Assembly: GCA_900318015.1 (NCBI GenBank)
Contig: ONJB01000016.1
Span: 1 to 55,817, forward strand
Length of the DNA: 55,817 bases
Origin: an uncultured Bacteroidales bacterium
Lineage (GTDB): Bacteria > Bacteroidota > Bacteroidia > Bacteroidales > UBA932
Reading direction: 5' to 3'
Both the position numbers and the translations under genes were made by a program. Positions within the stretch are counted from its first letter, which is position 1. Every line of letters starts with the position of its first letter. The notes under the pieces are model-generated. The model did not search any database. It saw only the letters and a program-made list of their open reading frames with translations, and was not told the DNA's origin. Positions 55,793 through 55,817 of the stretch are shown one piece after another.

Positions 55793-55817
55793 TATCTTGT
55801 AAACGCGACAACCATGA
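55793..55817 (+). other. Possible promoter and start codon of a rightward gene beyond the edge
   Basis: TATCTTGT at 55793-55800, followed after 13 nt by an ATG at 55814-55816. Only one codon is visible, so nothing can be said about the product. Related radical SAM genes are often near a lipoprotein gene. Confidence 0.25.

Overview
The window looks like chromosome of a high-GC member of the Bacteroidota, probably Bacteroidales. The evidence is a SusC/SusD pair beside a propeller-type regulator, many secreted glycoside hydrolases and lipoproteins, DUF4369/TlpA and PepSY-like proteins, and the Bacteroidota promoter signature. That signature (a -33 'xTTG' box, about 20 bp, then a -7 'TAnnTTTG' box) can be read upstream of more than fifteen genes. 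Shine-Dalgarno sequences are mostly absent, also as expected. No rRNA, intact tRNA, transposase or CRISPR array was seen.

Layout. 1-340: the AT-rich end of a probable integrated element. It holds the start of an AAA-type ATPase gene running off the left edge and ends in a 24-nt 3' fragment of tRNA-Gly, a likely attachment site. 340-4700: small inverted/direct repeats, an uncharacterised two-gene operon, a thioredoxin-like protein, a PstS-like phosphate-binding lipoprotein and a DUF1349 lipoprotein. 4696-13534: an ECF sigma factor with a membrane partner, a YiiX-peptidase/GH35 fusion, a carboxylesterase, and an operon of an outer-membrane barrel and two secreted peptidases (S41, S37-like). 13535-24930: a polysaccharide utilisation locus (susC-susD-GH43-GH3) with a divergent SusR-like regulator. 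24988-30780: MgtC, a Na/Pi cotransporter fused to PhoU and to an OmpR/PhoB-type DNA-binding domain, a PepSY-like lipoprotein, a TlpA-like protein, a class A acid phosphatase and a CDF metal exporter. 30839-32467: fused CcsB-CcsA. 32533-37156: GH127 and a frameshifted GH95. 37224-45382: TrkH, then divergently a LysR regulator heading an operon of GH43, GH97, a double metallo-beta-lactamase protein and a YhfC-type membrane protein. 45466-51787: a damaged O-acetylhomoserine sulfhydrylase, a divergent Lrp regulator, DUF389, an aldose epimerase, an alpha/beta hydrolase and DUF3667. 51875-54718: uxuA-uxuB. 54719-55727: a damaged radical SAM/SPASM gene.

How it fits together. The hydrolases (GH3, two GH43, GH127, GH95, GH97, GH35) with uxuAB for glucuronate point to breakdown of plant hemicellulose or pectin containing arabinose, xylose, galactose, fucose and glucuronate. 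The most unusual gene is the transporter-PhoU-winged-helix protein at 25625-27586. It could couple phosphate transport directly to transcription without a histidine kinase, and 11-bp-spaced repeats lie just upstream of its promoter. Three genes (GH95, metY-like, radical SAM) each carry an indel that breaks the frame, from either real decay or assembly error. Convergent genes are packed with 0-10 nt between stops or overlapping stops.
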